Shown here in pieces: positions 9,606-19,195 of a stretch of 64,000 bases of DNA (positions are counted from its first letter, which is position 1; every line of letters starts with the position of its first letter). Source of the DNA: Jaenimonas drosophilae. Its lineage: Eukaryota; Euglenozoa; Kinetoplastea; Trypanosomatida; Trypanosomatidae. The translations under genes were made by a program, and so were the position numbers. The stretch lies in contig JASAON010001661.1 of the NCBI GenBank assembly GCA_030849065.1, forward strand, positions 62,001 to 126,000. Reading direction: 5' to 3'. A model generated the notes under the pieces. That model was not told where the DNA came from and made no database searches. It saw nothing but the letters and a program-made list of their open reading frames with translations.

Positions 9606-12428
9606 CTACTTCTTCACACGTTTGCGTGGTGTCTTGATCACCTCTGAGATGACTGCGCCTTCTGTGGTCGGAAGCTGCGTGAAGCTGCGCGACTTGCCCA
9701 TGCTGAGATCCTCCTCAACCTTGGCAGAGTTGGCGGCGAGGACGCTATCCCAGTTGTCGAAGAAGACCTTGGCGATGATGACGGTGAGTGGGCCTAGTAC
9801 GATGCCGCGTGTGCCGTAGGCCACAAAGCCAAGCACCACCGAAGTTCCCACCACGACGGGCTGCAGCTGATCATGTTCTCCCGTCACCCGCGTGTTTTGA
9901 TGGCGGCTCACACGCAAGAGCCACTCATCGCTGTTCTCAATGATGGCCACCACAATCAGCGAGAGCACCTTGGGATTGAGTAGTGCGCCGAGAACGCTGG
10001 TCTCGGAGATGGCGTTGATGATCGTCCAGACCAGGGCAAGAGAGCACAAGCTGCAGCACTTAGGCACCAGCGGGAAGAGTGCCAACACGACGGCCACTGC
10101 GCCAGAGAGGCAGGGAGTGGGGAAGTCCAGGCACTTAAAGACGCAGAAGGTCAGTGAGAAGTGAAACCACGTCAGGTGCCAAAAAGATTCGAGCAGAGTG
10201 ACGAATGAGGTCGTCATGTCTCGCTCAATGTTGCGTGCGTGGCGCTCACCAGACTGTGGCTGCACGACGCGAAGCAGCTTTGCCATGATGTAGTACAACA
10301 CGGTGTGTTCCAGGTGGGTGAGGTAGCGGAAGAAGAAGACGAAGAGCATGATGCCGTAGAGGGAGTCGAAGAGGTCCATCAGGTTGCTGCCCAGACGTGC
10401 CAAGAGACGAACGCTGTACTCCACATAGGGGAGAAGACGCATGGAGAGCACCTTCGAGACCCCAAACCAATCAATGTGGCTACTTGTGTTGCGGGCAGTG
10501 GCGGGTGTGCTGGACCAAAAGGTGAAGGAGCTGAAGCTGCTCGCGCTGCTGCTGTCCTTCACTGGGCTACCCTCGACGTCGTAATGCACGGCAGCTCCGT
10601 CATTCACAATGAGTGCGGCATCCCCAACAGAGCTGTAGAGTAGTGCCTGGGTGACGTTGCCACTAAAGAGGAAGGTTAGAATCTTGATGGGCGACCACAC
10701 CGGAATACCGCCGAGGCGGAACCACTCACCGCTGCTCGACGAGGCCCACGACTCGTTGCTCCCGACCCCATCTGATGACTGCAACGAGAAGAGCTCAATC
10801 AGCTCCGCCGCCATTTCTGTGATGTTGGTTTGATTGAAGAGGTCGGAGAGCTCACGAAGGAGGGTCTCTTGGACCTTTGCAAGTACAAAGGACTGAATCT
10901 CATCGCGGTGTTGGCTGAAGAGGTCGGGCACGACGCTCACGAAGTCGGTGACGGTGAAGTGGCCGTCGCTGACCTCCATCGGTGGGCCCTCCACACGTGC
11001 CTCAGCCACCTCCGCACGGCAACACGCCTCCTGATGCATGGGTGGACGATCACCATCGCCCGCTGCACCAAGTTCGTCCATGTCAGTGGCGCGGCCATGC
11101 GCATTGGCATCTACTCGGCATGGAGTGCAGCCACCCTCGCCCATGCCACCACCTCCATGGACCACAGCTGAAGTTGTGCGACGCACCGCGCCGCTGATGG
11201 AGAGCACGTCAAAGGCCACGTTGTACGTCACCCCAACTAGGAAGAAAATGAGGAGGGCATAGCGCCACACACGGCCCATTTGGTAGAGGAAGCGGCGCTC
11301 TGGCAGAATGGGAACCGTGAGGGCAAAGGCGGCGAACAAGACGGCGTGCATCAGCACAAATAGTCGCAGACCCAGCAACAAGTGGGCGTTGAGGAGGCAT
11401 ATTGCGAGTGCCACCAACCGCAGCAGCCCACGGCCCTTCTTGGTCGAGATGAGGCGCTTCACGGAGGAGGTCGGGGTGCCATTCTCTCCACGACGTCCAA
11501 CGGGTGGCGTGCCAATGGACCAGATGCCATCGTCATCGTCATTCTCATCATCATCATCATCATCCCATCCTGCGCCACGTTCTACAAGGGTTTGATCATC
11601 GCCTGCCGTAGAAAAAGAGGGGCGTTGTGGTGCGCGGCTGATTGCTGGTGGCGCCATCTTTCCTCGCTTCTGGCGGTATTCCGCCTTGAAGGACTGTGCG
11701 TTGAGGGTGCATAGCGCCACCTGCTCCTGCCCTTCACCACAGCTCGACGCAGGTGTTGTGGGGCCGTCCTTCTCCTCAGTCGTCGCTGGGCTCCACATGC
11801 GTGCGAGGAAGTTCCAGAGCTCCACCTTGTTCAGACCAAGAAAGAAGACGATCTCATTCATGGTATGCATCGCAAAGTGCCACAGTGATAGCCACGAGCC
11901 CAACACGCCCGCAAAGCGGCCGTGGGCGGCCCAACGCTGCTGCACGGCTCTCATGCGCTGCGCAGGAGTGTCTTGAAGAAGTGCCGCCTTAAGGCGGCTG
12001 CGTGGGTGGAGTACGATGGAGAGGAGTATGCCGCTTGTGATGCTGATGCTGTAGGGGCAAATGAGTACGTAGAGGGAGTAGCTGATGGCCACGACGAGGA
12101 GGAGCATGATGCCTGAGGTGGTGCCGAGAACGATGCGGGACCAGTTGTCTTGATAGACCTCCTGCGCGCTGCGAGCCGGTGGAGTGAAGGGTGGGGTGGC
12201 GGAGAAGAGCATCGCGGGCCTCGTTTCGGCGCTGGAGGTGCCGTTGGATGCCGCTGCCACGGTGTCAGGGAGCTCAGCACGTTGTGGTGATCCGGAGGGA
12301 CTAGCGGCTGCGGTGCGCGAGGCATAGCGTGGAGGACGCACGTGAGACGATGGCGTGGCTGCCTCGCTATCTGACCAGCTGGAGCCGCTGCTCTGAGCTG
12401 CTCCATCACTGTGTGGTTTGGGGCCCAT
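9606..12428 (-). CDS. TMEM245 / AI-2E transporter-like multispan membrane protein
   Basis: Predicted 940 residues. After a Ser/Pro-rich cytosolic leader, two membrane spans lie at about 99-142, another cluster at about 335-420, and a C-terminal set at about 690-910. The final spans contain the glycine-rich TRGIVLGPLTVIIAKVFFDN, which fits the conserved end of AI-2E transporter/UPF0118 proteins and their eukaryotic TMEM245 relatives. Between them sit acidic and Ser-rich loops, including an Asp-rich tract. Transport substrate and membrane location are unknown. The ATG at 12428 is the first in-frame Met; the acceptor upstream is weaker than elsewhere (possible AG at 12432-12433 or near 12446). 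Confidence 0.65.
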   Translation of the reverse strand: MGPKPHSDGAAQSSGSSWSDSEAATPSSHVRPPRYASRTAAASPSGSPQRAELPDTVAAASNGTSSAETRPAMLFSATPPFTPPARSAQEVYQDNWSRIVLGTTSGIMLLLVVAISYSLYVLICPYSISITSGILLSIVLHPRSRLKAALLQDTPAQRMRAVQQRWAAHGRFAGVLGSWLSLWHFAMHTMNEIVFFLGLNKVELWNFLARMWSPATTEEKDGPTTPASSCGEGQEQVALCTLNAQSFKAEYRQKRGKMAPPAISRAPQRPSFSTAGDDQTLVERGAGWDDDDDDENDDDDGIWSIGTPPVGRRGENGTPTSSVKRLISTKKGRGLLRLVALAICLLNAHLLLGLRLFVLMHAVLFAAFALTVPILPERRFLYQMGRVWRYALLIFFLVGVTYNVAFDVLSISGAVRRTTSAVVHGGGGMGEGGCTPCRVDANAHGRATDMDELGAAGDGDRPPMHQEACCRAEVAEARVEGPPMEVSDGHFTVTDFVSVVPDLFSQHRDEIQSFVLAKVQETLLRELSDLFNQTNITEMAAELIELFSLQSSDGVGSNESWASSSSGEWFRLGGIPVWSPIKILTFLFSGNVTQALLYSSVGDAALIVNDGAAVHYDVEGSPVKDSSSASSFSSFTFWSSTPATARNTSSHIDWFGVSKVLSMRLLPYVEYSVRLLARLGSNLMDLFDSLYGIMLFVFFFRYLTHLEHTVLYYIMAKLLRVVQPQSGERHARNIERDMTTSFVTLLESFWHLTWFHFSLTFCVFKCLDFPTPCLSGAVAVVLALFPLVPKCCSLCSLALVWTIINAISETSVLGALLNPKVLSLIVVAIIENSDEWLLRVSRHQNTRVTGEHDQLQPVVVGTSVVLGFVAYGTRGIVLGPLTVIIAKVFFDNWDSVLAANSAKVEEDLSMGKSRSFTQLPTTEGAVISEVIKTPRKRVKK

Positions 12429-12890
12429 GTGCTGTCTTGTATTCCTTTGTTATAGCACCGTGAAGAAGTCTACGTATACGTATAATGATGGTGATGATGA
12501 ATGATGCTGTAGGTGGGGATGGTGTTCGGTATAAGTGGAGTGAGGTGATGTGGGGAGAGTGGGCACCGCTCCGTCGTTATTCGTGTGCCCAAAGACACGT
12601 GTTGCCGATCTGTCAATGATGGAAAATGGTGATGAATGTCTTTGATGTACTCAATCTAGGAACAAACCAATGAAGGACGCCTCTACAACGTCACTTGAGG
12701 CAGAAAAAAAAACACTTTTTGGGGAGTAACAAGACACAAAGAGAAGATGAGCATGCGTAGAGAGCAACACACATCAGCATAAGATGGCAGTGATGAGTCA
12801 GAGTCATGATGTTGGTAGTTGTTGATGCAATCCATAAAATTAAGGAGAAAAAAGTGCGTCTATCTGGACCATGAATCCTTCAACCTAACT
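12429..12890. other. Intergenic region
   Basis: Leader of the TMEM245-like gene and the 3' UTR of histone H3. I looked for a metazoan-type histone stem-loop and recognised none, as expected for kinetoplastid polyadenylated histone mRNA. A short A run occurs near 12704-12712. Confidence 0.5.
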
Positions 12891-13280
12891 CTAGTTGCGC
12901 TCACCGCGAAGACGGAGGGCCAACTGCACGTCCTTGGGCATGATGGTCACGCGCTTGGCGTGGATGCAGGCCAAGTTGGTGTCGGCCAGGAGAGAGACCA
13001 CGTAGGACTCCGTGGCCTCCTGGATGGCAAGGATGGCGCTGCTCTGGAAGCGGAGGCCCTCCTTCTGGGCACCGGACACCTCACGCACAAGGCGCTGGAA
13101 GGGAGCGCGCTGGATGAGAAGGTCGGTGCTCTTCTGGAAGGCGCGGATCTCACGGAGCGCCACGGTGCCAGGACGCCAGCGGCGAGCGTGCTTCACTCCA
13201 GACGCCGCCTTGGGGGCCTTCTTGGTCTTCTTGGAGGTGATGCTGCGCTTGGCACGGGCGGTTTCCTTGGTGCGGGACAT
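12891..13280 (-). CDS. Histone H3
   Basis: Predicted 129 residues. The N-tail ([18 protein letters not shown]) has the kinetoplastid form: it lacks the ARKSTGGKAPRK stretch of animal and plant H3. The core follows the family closely: [48 protein letters not shown], and the C-terminal [18 protein letters not shown] ending RGERN. It packages DNA in nucleosomes with H4. The frame is open for another 138 codons upstream, but these contain a clear acceptor (AG at 13320-13321), and the true start is the ATG at 13280. Only one copy is in the window. The C-terminal [10 protein letters not shown] reads more like conventional H3 than the trypanosome version I remember. Confidence 0.97.
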   Translation of the reverse strand: MSRTKETARAKRSITSKKTKKAPKAASGVKHARRWRPGTVALREIRAFQKSTDLLIQRAPFQRLVREVSGAQKEGLRFQSSAILAIQEATESYVVSLLADTNLACIHAKRVTIMPKDVQLALRLRGERN

Positions 13281-13319
13281 GGGTTGATGAAGAAGTGTGG
13301 TGTGGGGGAAAGTCTTGTT

Positions 13320-13360
13320 CTTGAGTGGATGAGATACAATGAAAAGAAGAGAATAACAAG
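13320..13360 (-). promoter_or_regulatory. Spliced-leader acceptor for histone H3
   Basis: Minus-strand TTCTCTTCTTTTCATTGTAT, then CTCAAG about 40 bases before the H3 ATG. Confidence 0.6.
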
Positions 13361-13467
13361 AAGATTGATCACAGACAAGTTCGTTGAGATGTGTGCCGTG
13401 GAGATGATGAGCCAGGTTCATCTCATCTTGTGTGTTTGGTTGTGTCGCGGAGAGCAAGATGGGCAGA

Positions 13468-13911
13468 CTAGGCTGCATCTTCTTCATTGTCAGTGGCATC
13501 ATCTTCATGGACCACAGGTCCTGCGGACGAAGCGTCCACCATCTCCTCCTCCACTGCTTCCCCGGTGCCATCCGATGAGATGCGGTAGGCCTCCAAAACG
13601 GGTGTGGCGAGGTGGTAGCCGTACGTGAGCGCGAAGAGCCCGCAGCCAAGAAGAGCCGGTAGGCTGGCAAGCGGCCTACGAAGCTGTTGAGCACTACGAA
13701 GTCGATGATCTGGTGCGCCGCTGCTCATGGGCACGCAGCACGATAGAAGAAAATCATTCAGCTCCACTGGCGCCGACAATGATAATGGCGATGATGAACG
13801 AGGTGTGGGAACCTTGCGTGTAGTGTCTTCACGTTCTTTTGGCGGCGATGTACTCACGCTTCGAGAAGCGGCAATCCACGAAGCTGCCCTTCGTCGCATG
13901 GATCGAAGCAT
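13468..13911 (-). CDS. Small basic protein with one membrane segment, probably mitochondrial, unknown function
   Basis: Predicted 147 residues. The N-terminus ([20 protein letters not shown]) is Arg/Ser/Ala-rich and acid-free, as in mitochondrial presequences. One hydrophobic segment ([20 protein letters not shown]) lies at about residues 83-102, followed by an acidic tail ending DNEEDAA. The longer open frame (to 14151) overlaps the next gene and crosses an acceptor near 13985, so the ATG at 13911, the first after that acceptor, is used. It could be a kinetoplastid-specific inner-membrane subunit, but I recognise no family. Confidence 0.6.
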   Translation of the reverse strand: MLRSMRRRAASWIAASRSVSTSPPKEREDTTRKVPTPRSSSPLSLSAPVELNDFLLSCCVPMSSGAPDHRLRSAQQLRRPLASLPALLGCGLFALTYGYHLATPVLEAYRISSDGTGEAVEEEMVDASSAGPVVHEDDATDNEEDAA

Positions 13912-14123
13912 CTTCAGCACAACAACGATGCAACTCCGCACCTCTGCACAACGATGCGTAAGGTCTTGTGATAGGACCTGCACTCTATCAAGCAACGTAC
14001 GCGATGGTCGCAGAACATGAAGAACAACAGAGGATGAGATGAAACCGGCACACCAACACTTTGGCGAGTACGTCAGTGCATCCACCCATGGTTGTGGTGA
14101 TAGGGCGAAGCAGAGAGGAATGA

Positions 14124-15053
14124 TTATGCGATGCAGTCGCTGAACCAACACATGTGCTCATCGGCAGTGATGCCCATCCGCTGACGCAGCTCACGCAACA
14201 CCTCCACTTGCTCTGCACGTAGCACACGATCCTTGTCATTCTCGGCAGTGGCGCTGCCATCCTGATAGGCCTTCCATTCAGCAGCACATCGCAAGTAGGA
14301 CTCCAGCCGCGAGGTCTGCCGACTACGTACCAGCGTGCAGAAGCCCTGCACGAAGCCCCACAAGACCAACACCTCCGCCACACTGTGGTCTGGGAAATAC
14401 TGCGCTTGCAGCTCCAGAAGTCGAGGATGCTCCATCACACGGCTGTTGCCAGAGCCCAGCGGAGAGTACTGCTGCAGCAGTATGCCCTCACGACGGCAGT
14501 ACTTCACAACATCCTCCTGGATGCAGAGCGGGTGCAGTTCAATCTGATTGATCAACGGGCCTCCCGCCTCGGTGACGAGCGGGTGGAGGTCGTTGAAGTG
14601 GCGTGGCAGAAAATTAGATACACCAATGTGCCGCGTCTTCCCTTCGCGCTGCACCTCGCGCATGACGGCCCACACCCGCTCACGTGCGGTGCGGTGGCCC
14701 TCGGCGTTGTCTGGCTTCAGGCCACCACAGCCAGGCCAGTGCATCAACACACAATCGGCATAGGTCAGCTGCAGCTTCTGCAAACTGGCCAAGATGCCCT
14801 CGCGGGCCTTCTCGGAGCTCGTCATGCTCTTCATGGCCACCTTCACGACTACGAAGATCTCCTCTCGTGGGATGCCACTCTCCACGATGCCTTTGCCCAC
14901 CAACTCCTCATTGCGGTACACCGCCGCGGTATCAATAAGGCGGTAGCCCATCCTGAGTGCGTCGCTCACTGCACGAACACAATCATCGCCACGAAGTTCG
15001 TACGTGCCCAGTCCAAGACATGGGAGGGTGGCGTGTCGGCCAACAACGGTCAT
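14124..15053 (-). CDS. Aldo-keto reductase
   Basis: Predicted 309 residues, normal for an NADPH-dependent AKR barrel. The catalytic tetrad is visible: D41 and Y46 in DTAAVYRNE, K71 in VVVKVAM, and H105 in VLMHWPG. Other family marks are LPCLGLGTYEL near the start, KTRHIGVSNF, and NQIELHPL. The nearest characterised kinetoplastid relatives I know of are the prostaglandin F synthase-type reductases, but the substrate here cannot be told from sequence. It ends HMCWFSDCIA, a Cys-containing tail. The ATG at 15053 is the first after an excellent acceptor (AG at 15148-15149); the 35 residues upstream in the same frame are leader sequence. Confidence 0.92.
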   Translation of the reverse strand: MTVVGRHATLPCLGLGTYELRGDDCVRAVSDALRMGYRLIDTAAVYRNEELVGKGIVESGIPREEIFVVVKVAMKSMTSSEKAREGILASLQKLQLTYADCVLMHWPGCGGLKPDNAEGHRTARERVWAVMREVQREGKTRHIGVSNFLPRHFNDLHPLVTEAGGPLINQIELHPLCIQEDVVKYCRREGILLQQYSPLGSGNSRVMEHPRLLELQAQYFPDHSVAEVLVLWGFVQGFCTLVRSRQTSRLESYLRCAAEWKAYQDGSATAENDKDRVLRAEQVEVLRELRQRMGITADEHMCWFSDCIA

Positions 15054-15147
15054 TGTGAATGCGAGTGAAGTTGATGTGTACGTATTTTTTTTGTGTTGTA
15101 TGTGCGTGTGTTCTACACAATGATTGCCGCCACAAATGGTTGTGGAG

Positions 15148-15178
15148 CTGCAACACATGAAAGAAGGAGAGAGGGAGT
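15148..15178 (-). promoter_or_regulatory. Spliced-leader acceptor for the aldo-keto reductase
   Basis: Minus-strand CTCCCTCTCTCCTTCTTTC, then ATGTGTTGCAG. The 94-base leader that follows contains no ATG before the start at 15053. Confidence 0.75.
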
Positions 15179-15255
15179 GAGCAGAGATCTAAGTTGGTGA
15201 AACATGATGAGCTCATTGCCGTGCGCACCACACACACTGGGCTCTTCAGCCAAGC

Positions 15256-15275
15256 AGTGTGTGTGTGTGTGTGTG
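15256..15275. repeat. GT/CA microsatellite
   Basis: Ten uninterrupted GT units in intergenic DNA. Confidence 0.8.
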
Positions 15276-16533
15276 CCAACACCAACGTGGAGCGTAGCAA
15301 AGTTTAGAGTAGGAAGAGAGAGGAGTTCTAATCCCAATGTGTAGTGAGCGGGACCACACCATCGTGATGGGTGGCGGGGATGTGTGGCGGTACCTGAGAG
15401 AGAGAGAGGTGTGCCACACGCAATCTTGCCACACATACACCGTTGACACAAGCATCGTTTGGGGTGAGGCAGTTGCGGACCCAACATCACAACGATGGCG
15501 GACTGAAGGTAATGAAAAAAAAGAAGATAACGCATTTTTTTTGGGCAGAGTGGGGAGGGACACTGCCGCAGCGAAAACAAGAGCAGCGTATGCACTTTCA
15601 TAACAATCCTCACCATGTGTGTACGGCATCTCTCTTTATACATCATCTCCATCAGCAACAAAAAGAACAACGAACTGGGGAATGTCGTTGGTCTTCTGCG
15701 TCGTTGTTGATACGTGGGTCTCAGGCTTCGTCATCAGCAACCTGCACGTTCTCGTTTTCATATTCATGCGTGCAAGATGCGGAACAGACACAGCCGAGAT
15801 CAAACCGAACCGTAGCAACAACACGAATGAAGAGAGCACACCATCATCGACATGACAACACTACACGCATACATGAATACATACATGGTTGGTGTTGGTA
15901 CATGTCTCCAAGAGAAAAGTGGCACGTACACACACGGAAATCCACGAAAGAAAATTCGTAGGAGGGTCATCATCATCGGCCTCACTTATCGTGCACCACG
16001 CTCATGCTCCATTTCCAAGTCGCACACACAACAGAAAGAAAGAAAAGAACAACATGAAGAGAGTTGCCACAATTGGCAGACATCATCAACAAAAAGAGGG
16101 TAGGGGGGTGAGGGGGAGTAGAAGAACAAGAAATGAGGGCCCGGGTGCTCCAGCAAGTAGGACACGAGTAGTACTTGGTGCTCCAAACATGTTGATCCCG
16201 CTCCACGCGCCGGATGTGGCCTGAATGACCAACATGTACGGAAGTGAAATGAGTCAGTGGGAAAACAAGGGGTGCATTTGCTGATGTACCACACTCACGA
16301 GTACGATTATGCGTGAGGTGCGCATCACACACCAATCACGGCCATCCTCGTCATCCACGTGTATAGAAAGACGTGCGCGAGAACAATGCCGTGTGGCTCA
16401 GTGTGGCAGCAGAATCATCCAACCTCTCCCGTGTATCGTGTGCGCAACAAAAGCGGAGATACAACGATGCGTATAGAGAAACAATCTGGTCTGGAGAGAT
16501 GGATGGTGCCCCACGTGTGCGTCAATGACCTCA

Positions 16534-18114
16534 CTACTCGCGGTCAACGCAAGGTTCTACGCTCTCGGCGAGTGGGGCATCAAGGTCCTGTGCGAGGGCC
16601 TGTGAGAGGGCGTCGGTCTTTGGGACCGCAGCCGTGGATGATCGCCCCGCTACACCGCTACTCTTCACCTTCGTTCCCACAATGGAATCGCTATCACCCG
16701 CGCTATGCTTCGTGAGAAGAGCATCGGCATCTCCTTCATCATCCTCATCACCACCTTCGCGGTAAATGGGCTCGAGGCCGGCACGTTGGCGGAACATGTT
16801 ATCGATGCCCTCCAACGACATCCCCTTTGTCTCAACGGCGAAGTAGTACAGGTAGGCCAAACTGAGGCACATGAGGCCCGTGATGATGGTGAAGGTGCCG
16901 CCCACACCAATCGCACCGAGCAGCATGGGGAAGGTCTGCGACACGAGAACGTTCGCGCCCCAGTTTGACATGGTTGCGACCGACGCGGCGCTCGTTCGAA
17001 GGTGAGTGGGGAAGATCTCACCCATCACCACCCACGGAATGCACCCGATGCCGGGAGCGTAGAAGGCCAGGAAGATGGAGAGGAGCACCAAGAAGACCCA
17101 GCCGCCAACGGAGTAGGGGATGGCGCCACCTAGCATGTATCCCACGATGGAAACAACGGCGGTGGTGATGAGGCAGCCAATGCAGGACCAAATGAGGAGC
17201 ACACGACGGCCAAAGCGGTCAACGGTGAAGACGGCCACGCCCGTGAAGAGGGCGTTCATGAAGGCGAGTGGGATGGAGAGGATGACGGGCATCGTGGGGC
17301 TGTCAAAGCCCGCATCGTAGAGGATGACGGAGCTGTAGTACATGATGGTGTTGATGCCAGAAAACTGCTGAATAATCTGCAACATACAGCTGAAGACCAT
17401 GCGGAAGCGCATATCGCGCTTAATGAGGCTGCGATAATCCATATCCACGGTGCGGAGCTCCGACTCTTCATAATCGTTCAGATCAACTTCGAAGCGCTCC
17501 GCAATATCCTTGGCCTGGTCGGTGCTGCCCTTGCACATGAGCCACCGCGGGCTCTCGGGGAGGAAGATCACGAGACAAATGAGCTGAATCACGGCGGGGA
17601 TGGCACCAACACCAATCGCCACACGCCAGCCAACATTCTCGCTCGTATATACAACCATGATGGCAGTGAATCCAGATGCGATGAATTGGGCGCCCGTGAG
17701 GAAGACGTTATTCAGGACGATGGTGGCGCCACGATGTTTCGGCGAGGTGACCTCAGCGAGATAGACGGGAATGGTGGCGGAGCTGATACCAATCGCCAAG
17801 CCAACAATCACACGGCTCACGAGCACGATGGCCACGTTTGGGGCGCAGGCCATGACGATGGAACCAACAATGAAGAGCACATCGGCAATGGCGATGCAGG
17901 GACGGCGGCCGAGCTGGGCAGAGATGAATCCGGATGCGAAGGCACCCACAAAAGCACCGGCGATGGCAATCGAGACGATGAGGCCGTACTTCCACGAGTG
18001 ATCATCGAAACCGAAGTGGTCCTTCATTTGGAAGAGGGCACCGTTGATGACGCTTGTGTCGTAGCCAAAGAGGAACCCGCCCAGGGCGGCACACAACATC
18101 ACTGAGGTACGCAT
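16534..18114 (-). CDS. Major facilitator superfamily sugar / myo-inositol-type transporter
   Basis: Predicted 526 residues with about 12 membrane spans. Sugar-porter signatures are present: GYDTSVINGAL in TM1, SAQLGRRPCIAIAD after TM2, SRVIVGLAIGISSATIPVYLAE in TM4, PESPRWLM after TM6, IQQFSGINTIMYYS in TM7 and VDRFGRRVLL after TM8. The C-terminal cytosolic tail is about 75 residues, acidic then Ser-rich. Overall it resembles H+/myo-inositol and hexose transporters; the GYDTSVINGA and QQFSGIN motifs do not decide between them. The start at 18114 follows a leader with an acceptor TTCTTAG at 18160-18161 and no other ATG. Confidence 0.88.
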   Translation of the reverse strand: MRTSVMLCAALGGFLFGYDTSVINGALFQMKDHFGFDDHSWKYGLIVSIAIAGAFVGAFASGFISAQLGRRPCIAIADVLFIVGSIVMACAPNVAIVLVSRVIVGLAIGISSATIPVYLAEVTSPKHRGATIVLNNVFLTGAQFIASGFTAIMVVYTSENVGWRVAIGVGAIPAVIQLICLVIFLPESPRWLMCKGSTDQAKDIAERFEVDLNDYEESELRTVDMDYRSLIKRDMRFRMVFSCMLQIIQQFSGINTIMYYSSVILYDAGFDSPTMPVILSIPLAFMNALFTGVAVFTVDRFGRRVLLIWSCIGCLITTAVVSIVGYMLGGAIPYSVGGWVFLVLLSIFLAFYAPGIGCIPWVVMGEIFPTHLRTSAASVATMSNWGANVLVSQTFPMLLGAIGVGGTFTIITGLMCLSLAYLYYFAVETKGMSLEGIDNMFRQRAGLEPIYREGGDEDDEGDADALLTKHSAGDSDSIVGTKVKSSGVAGRSSTAAVPKTDALSQALAQDLDAPLAESVEPCVDRE

Positions 18115-19195
18115 GATGATGAGGTGTATAGAGAAGAATGGAGCGTGTGTATGTGTGTTCTAAGAAGGTGGGTGAGGAACCACTGCCTCGGAGGGTGAAG
18201 GTGAGTGTGTGTTTTGGTGGTAGAGAGTAGTAGTGCTTGGAGCAAACGTCCTACGGGTACAACTGAAGAAGAAGGAAATGATGATGAAAGATGATGATGA
18301 TAACCGCACGACAATGGCAAAACGTACATGCGCACACCCTCACGTGTGGAGATGGAGGAGCAGACGGAATCCTTCACACACTCTGATGACGATTGGCCGA
18401 AAAAAAAAAGAACACCAAGCGCAACGAATTGCAGCGCCTTCTCCTCGGACATAGACTGTCTAAGGTGGCCCTCCACAAACGTGCGGCAGAAGTGTGTAGC
18501 ACCACAAACAGATTGTGCTGCCTAACTATTCTGGAAGATCTATACTTGTGCGGAGCAGCACAACTCACTCACTCTCATGCTTTGCGAGTGCGCGAGCACA
18601 TGAGGGTTGTTGCGTGCTCATATGCGAGGCGTGCAGTGGAGATGAGGAAGATGATTTGTGGCAATGAAGAGTGCCCAGACATCTCCGCATCTCTACAGAC
18701 TACGCTACTCGCACCGTCCATGTGGCTCCACCAACGCAACCCAAGCGAGGTTGGTGGTGACGAGAGCGATGTTGGCAATCTCACGAATGAGGTCAGCCCG
18801 CTTCCATCCAACATGGGTGTGATGTCGTTCATCACAATAGAAGAAGAATGAATGTACAAGGGTGAAGAAGAAGAAAAAAGAAAAAAGATAGAAGGGTGTG
18901 TGCGTGAGAGAGAGACGGAGATGGCATCACCTGCCCTTCACTTCGCACACACACACACACCCTTGTGGCCCTAAGCCACCCGCACATACATCAATATCTA
19001 CGATGTATGTACGGATGAAAAACAGGGAAGAAGGTGTCTAATTCCGCACGCACGCACACATGGGGCAAAACATGTGTGAAGGTGTGCAAGAAGAACAACG
19101 AAAACGAAGAGATGTATGTATTTGTGTGTGTGCTGCGTGCTGTGTGTGTAGCAATCCTACACGTGGTCGTGGGAGGCATAGGTATGGAACCTCCA
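18115..19195. other. Intergenic region, possibly holding an unrecognised small gene
   Basis: The transporter leader occupies the low end. At 18862-18893 the minus strand has a strong pyrimidine tract (TTTTTTCTTTTTTCTTCTTC), followed downstream by an 85-codon frame from an ATG near 18829 to 18575. No AG separates tract and ATG, so it does not look like a standard acceptor-start pair. A CA repeat lies at 18945-18961. I do not call a gene. Confidence 0.35.

Larger units (their letters stand above)
15054..16533. other. Long non-coding interval
   Basis: About 1.5 kb without a credible gene on either strand. It includes the reductase leader, a 20-base GT repeat (15256-15275) and A-rich patches (15513-15524, 16040-16060). 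Open frames up to 185 codons on the minus strand here overlap the reductase leader and are rich in Cys/His/Leu from simple sequence; I do not treat them as genes. Part is the 3' UTR of the transporter gene. Confidence 0.45.

Noticed and set aside
12819..13628. Plus-strand open frame of 269 codons
   Set aside because: It lies antisense across histone H3; the H3 reading is unambiguous.
13281..13694. N-terminal extension of histone H3 (138 codons)
   Set aside because: H3 never carries such an extension, and an acceptor interrupts it.
13912..14151. Longer form of the small mitochondrial-type protein overlapping the reductase gene
   Set aside because: Overlap with the reductase 3' end and an acceptor inside the extension argue against it.
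14152..15158. Longer start for the aldo-keto reductase (Met at 15158)
   Set aside because: The extra residues cross a strong splice acceptor and are leader-like; the enzyme fold starts just after the ATG at 15053.
18393..18851. Plus-strand open frame of 152 codons in a gene gap
   Set aside because: Opposite strand to the whole cluster, no recognised domain, and no acceptor signal on the plus strand before it.
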